Positions 61,205-64,000 of a stretch of 64,000 nucleotides of DNA are shown here, piece by piece (within the stretch, counting starts at the first letter, position 1; every line of letters starts with the position of its first letter). Below the pieces are notes generated by a model. It worked only from the letters and a program-made list of their open reading frames with translations, searched no databases and had not been told where the DNA came from. This DNA comes from JAFAXD01 sp963816775 (lineage in GTDB: Bacteria > Pseudomonadota > Alphaproteobacteria > Rhizobiales > Xanthobacteraceae), in the NCBI GenBank assembly GCA_963816775.1, contig CAWFLX010000059.1, positions 1-64,000 of the forward strand, read 5' to 3'. The position numbers and the translations under genes were made by a program.

Positions 61205-62161
61205 ATGAAAAGCCTGACGGTGACGGCTGCGGCCGTCGGAGTGTTGATCACTCACGCGCTTGCGCCCGCGGCGGCACAGGACACGCTCAAGCTTGCGGTC
61301 GGGCAGCGCGGCAATTGGGACACCTCGGTGTCCGAGATCGGCCAGCGCGCCGGCATTTTCAAAAAGCACGGGCTCGTGCTCGAGATGGTCTACACCCAAG
61401 GCTCCGGCGAAACCCAGCAGCCGGTGGTCGCCGGCAGCGTCGACATCGGGGTCGCGGTCGGCATCATGGGGGCGCTGAGCTTCTTTTCGAAAAATGCGCC
61501 GGTGCGGATCATCGGCGCCGAAACGACCGGCGCGGCCGACTTGTTCTGGTACGTCAAGGCTGCTTCTCCGATCAAGTCGCTCAAGGACACCGACGGCAAG
61601 ACGCTCGCGTACTCGACCAACGGCTCGTCCACCCACGGGATCGTCACCGCATTCATCAAGCAATACGACCTCAAGGCCAAGCCGGTCGCGACCGGCAGCC
61701 CGTCGTCGACGCTCACGCAGGTGATGTCGGACCAGATCGACGTCGGATGGTCGGCACCGCCGTTTGGTCTCGATCAGATCGACAAGGGCGATATCCGGGT
61801 GATTGCGAGCGGCAATGATGCGGCGGTGTTCAAGGGCCAGACCGTGCGCGTGCTGATCGCGAATGCGCCGGCGCTGCAGGCCAAAAAGCCGGTGTTCGAC
61901 CGCTACATGAAGGCCTATCGCGAGACCGTCGATTACATGTATGCGGATCCGGCTGCGCTGAAGATCTACGCGGACTTCGTCGGCATCAGCGAAGAGAAGG
62001 CCAAGCGTACGCGCGACGGGTTCTTTCCCAAGCCGTCAATCGAACCGGATCGCATCGTCGGCCTCGACACCATCGTGAACGATGCGGTGACGCTGAAATA
62101 CACCGCAGCGCCGCTGACCAAGGAACAACTCGCGGAGCTTATCCAGATTCCGCCGCGTTAG
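61205..62161 (+). CDS. ABC transporter substrate-binding protein (NMT1/THI5-like)
   Basis: A 318-residue secreted protein with a signal peptide (LTVTAAAVGVLITHALAPAAA), LKLAVGQRGNWDTSVSEIG, GIFKKHGLVLEMVYTQGSGE and LKDTDGKTLAYSTNGSS. ATG 61205 follows GGGAGG. No ATPase or permease follows; the next gene is convergent and overlaps by 23 bases. Its partner transporter may be the importer at 46226-47915 or lie elsewhere. Confidence 0.9.
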   Translation: MKSLTVTAAAVGVLITHALAPAAAQDTLKLAVGQRGNWDTSVSEIGQRAGIFKKHGLVLEMVYTQGSGETQQPVVAGSVDIGVAVGIMGALSFFSKNAPVRIIGAETTGAADLFWYVKAASPIKSLKDTDGKTLAYSTNGSSTHGIVTAFIKQYDLKAKPVATGSPSSTLTQVMSDQIDVGWSAPPFGLDQIDKGDIRVIASGNDAAVFKGQTVRVLIANAPALQAKKPVFDRYMKAYRETVDYMYADPAALKIYADFVGISEEKAKRTRDGFFPKPSIEPDRIVGLDTIVNDAVTLKYTAAPLTKEQLAELIQIPPR

Positions 62162-64000
62162 TTGCCAGCGTCGCATAAACGTCGCCCGAATTGGCCTCAG
62201 GCGGCAGGGCGAGCAGCCATTGCTCGATCGCGGCGTCGTCGATCCAGCGGCCGTGTGCGAAGGTCTGGCTTTCCCCGAGCGCAGCGTTGAAATGCCGAAA
62301 ACCGAGGCTCGCGCATCGGCGCAGCGCGGCGACCGCGACGTCGCGCTGGATGGTGGTGAACTCGAACGACAGGGTGGCGACCGGCTGGGAGAGGCCGGCG
62401 AGCGCTTCGGCTTCGAAGCCTTCAACGTCGATCTTGATGAACGCCGGCTTGCCATGACGCGCGATCAGCGCATCGAGCGTGGTCATCGGCGCGATCACCG
62501 ATGTCGTCCAGCGCTCGTTCGCCCAGCCGGGCGCGCCGGCCGCGGCCTGCACGAAATCGTTTGATGCGGTCGAAACTGTCGGATTGTCGAGGTTGAGGTG
62601 TAGCGGGATCGTCCCGCCATGGCGGCCAACGGCGACGGCTTCGATTGCGACCGCCGGGTCGCGCCCGTGGATCAATCGCAACACCGCGACCAGCGCGCCC
62701 TGCGGCTCGACCGCCACCACCCGCGCACCACGCCGCCTGAACGAGGCGACCCGGTCGCCGACGTGGGCGCCGATGTCGAACACGAGATCGCCCGGGCGCA
62801 CGAATGCGGCGTGGAGCCGATCCATGGCGGCGCGGCGGCGTCCATCGCCATAGTAGATGCGCAGCGACCGCAGCACGCCGCGCGCGCTGCGCAGGCCATC
62901 AAGCACGGGATTGGATTGCGCGGCCGGCACCAAGGTGGCGAGAATCGCGGGCGGGTTGGTTTCTTCCGGAAGGCGGCCGATGCCGAGACCCGCGAGCAGG
63001 CGGCCGGTGCCGGGCGCGGCGGTAACGACCGCCATCGGCACCGCCAGTGCGAGGCCGCCGGCAATCAGCAGCGCAATCGGAAGGACGGCAGGGTTCGCCC
63101 ACGCCAGCACGACGATCGCGCCCCAACCGATCAGCGCGTGCGGCCAGAAGTGCGCGGTCGCGTCGCGCATCGAAACTGCGTGCTCATGCCGGACCTGGGC
63201 GCTCCAGCCGATGGTGCGGCCGAGTGCGAGGTTGGCCAGCGCAATCGTATGGCTGCACCACTGGATCGGAACCAGCAGGATGAAGAACAGCGTTTCGATT
63301 GCGGCGCTGGCCAGAAAGCGTGCGCTGCCGCCAAACGCGCGCCGCGCGTCGTCTCGCGCCAGCACGTCCAGGATGCTCGCGATCTTGGCGGCGAACCACA
63401 TCACCAGAACAGCGGCAAAGAGCGGCCATCCGTAGCGCGGGTCGATCGCTGCGGGATCGAGCACGACCGCGAGGGTGCCGAGCAGCAGAAGGCCGATCCA
63501 GGCCGGTGAGCCGAGGAACATCAGGATCGCGAGCAGGAGCTGATAACGGCTCACCAATTTCAGTCCTGGCATGAGCAGGAACGGCCAGTACTGCATGTTG
63601 CCGGCGCACCAGCGCAGGTCGCGTCGAATAAATTCGATGAGCGTCGGCGGGTTCTCCTCCCAGCCGAGGTTTTCCTCCGGCAGCACCCGCACCTCGTAGC
63701 CGGCGCGGCGCATCAACACCGCCTCGATCTGATCATGCGACAGGATATGGCGCCCGCCCGCCAGTAGCGGGAGCTTGCAGTATGCTGCAAACGGTCGCAG
63801 TCGCAGCACCGCGTTGTGTCCCCAATAGGGGCCGCAGTCGCCCTGCCACCAGGCGCTGCCGATGGTGTAGGAGCGCATGCCGAGCCGCATGCCGAACTGA
63901 AAGATGCGCGCCATCGCGCTTGTCGACGGCAAGCCGACGACCAGGCCCTGCACGATGCCGAGCTTGGGGTCGGTTTGCATCACCCGCACAAGCCGCAGCA
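62139..64000 (-). CDS. Glucan glucosyltransferase (OpgH/MdoH-like) fused to FkbM methyltransferase, partial
   Basis: The frame is open to the right window edge, so the N-terminus is missing. The first part (at least 360 residues) is the C-terminal half of an OpgH/MdoH glycosyltransferase. It has WWQGDCGPYWGHNAVLRLRP, HILSHDQIEAVLMRRAGYEV, EENLGWEENPPTL, the catalytic-type RRDLRWCAGNMQYW (equivalent of Q/RxxRW) and several membrane helices. After a linker at residues about 365-395, the last 220 residues form an FkbM-type SAM methyltransferase (VFDIGAHVGDRVASFRRRGA, VVAVEPQGALVAVLRLI, FIKIDVEGFEAEALAGL). OpgH makes osmoregulated periplasmic glucans in the inner membrane; the fused domain may methylate the glucan. 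Confidence 0.88.
   Translation of the reverse strand, partial: LRLVRVMQTDPKLGIVQGLVVGLPSTSAMARIFQFGMRLGMRSYTIGSAWWQGDCGPYWGHNAVLRLRPFAAYCKLPLLAGGRHILSHDQIEAVLMRRAGYEVRVLPEENLGWEENPPTLIEFIRRDLRWCAGNMQYWPFLLMPGLKLVSRYQLLLAILMFLGSPAWIGLLLLGTLAVVLDPAAIDPRYGWPLFAAVLVMWFAAKIASILDVLARDDARRAFGGSARFLASAAIETLFFILLVPIQWCSHTIALANLALGRTIGWSAQVRHEHAVSMRDATAHFWPHALIGWGAIVVLAWANPAVLPIALLIAGGLALAVPMAVVTAAPGTGRLLAGLGIGRLPEETNPPAILATLVPAAQSNPVLDGLRSARGVLRSLRIYYGDGRRRAAMDRLHAAFVRPGDLVFDIGAHVGDRVASFRRRGARVVAVEPQGALVAVLRLIHGRDPAVAIEAVAVGRHGGTIPLHLNLDNPTVSTASNDFVQAAAGAPGWANERWTTSVIAPMTTLDALIARHGKPAFIKIDVEGFEAEALAGLSQPVATLSFEFTTIQRDVAVAALRRCASLGFRHFNAALGESQTFAHGRWIDDAAIEQWLLALPPEANSGDVYATLATNAAESG

Overview
This is a GC-rich chromosomal window that looks like a soil alphaproteobacterium of the Rhizobiales (Bradyrhizobium/Pseudolabrys/Rhodoplanes-like). 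The basis is the conserved gene orders aroA-cmk-rpsA and ihfB-lapA-trpF-trpB-trpA-accD-folC, an FYDLN-acid protein next to tRNA-Ala, a CP4-like EPSP synthase, and many orphan TctC/Bug periplasmic binding proteins. Several genes carry indels (a DUF1194 protein, the gene at 1494, trpB, dctQ, dctP and a second GntR gene). Part of this may be assembly error, so each such call carries that caveat.

Layout. 0-2.2 kb: sparse, decayed genes. 2.2-17 kb: housekeeping block (tRNA-Ala, FYDLN protein, aroA-cmk-rpsA, sppA, ihfB-lapA, trpFBA-accD-folC). It is interrupted by two accessory genes, a flavin hydroxylase and an ornithine-cyclodeaminase-like gene, each directly preceded by palindromic repeats. 17-25 kb: TctC protein and a complete oligopeptide-type ABC importer with two tandem paralogous binding proteins. 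25-31.4 kb (minus strand): a TrxB-like flavoprotein, then a UGSC-family protein read through an in-frame TGA, then TctC, AhpD-like and LLM-monooxygenase genes. 31.5-37 kb: Rieske oxygenase, quinone oxidoreductase, a cytochrome-c-like protein and a VOC protein. 37-41.4 kb (minus strand): a compact TOMM/linear-azole RiPP cluster (SagB dehydrogenase, fused ThiF-YcaO cyclodehydratase, Cys-rich precursor). 41.7-49 kb: an aromatic catabolic island (HpaB-like hydroxylase, GntR regulator, LigJ-like amidohydrolase, NMT1-type ABC importer, LigB-type extradiol dioxygenase). 49-52.7 kb: a TRAP transporter with intact dctM but frameshifted dctQ, dctP and gntR. 52.8-62.2 kb: a second catabolic island with Rieske proteins, an amidohydrolase, MarR, TctC, a NicX-like protein and an NMT1 protein. 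62.1-64 kb: an OpgH-type glucosyltransferase fused to an FkbM methyltransferase, cut by the window edge.

The strongest special signals are these. (1) A probable selenoprotein: one TGA interrupts an otherwise continuous 545-codon frame exactly at the UxxC redox site of the UGSC family, and a perfect 8-bp stem with a GGUC loop begins 9 nt after it, as in bacterial SECIS elements. (2) A self-contained TOMM cluster whose 121-residue precursor ends in a 35-residue, 12-cysteine core. (3) A composite two-hairpin intergenic repeat (A+B) that recurs in this window and supplies the stop codons of cmk and lapA.
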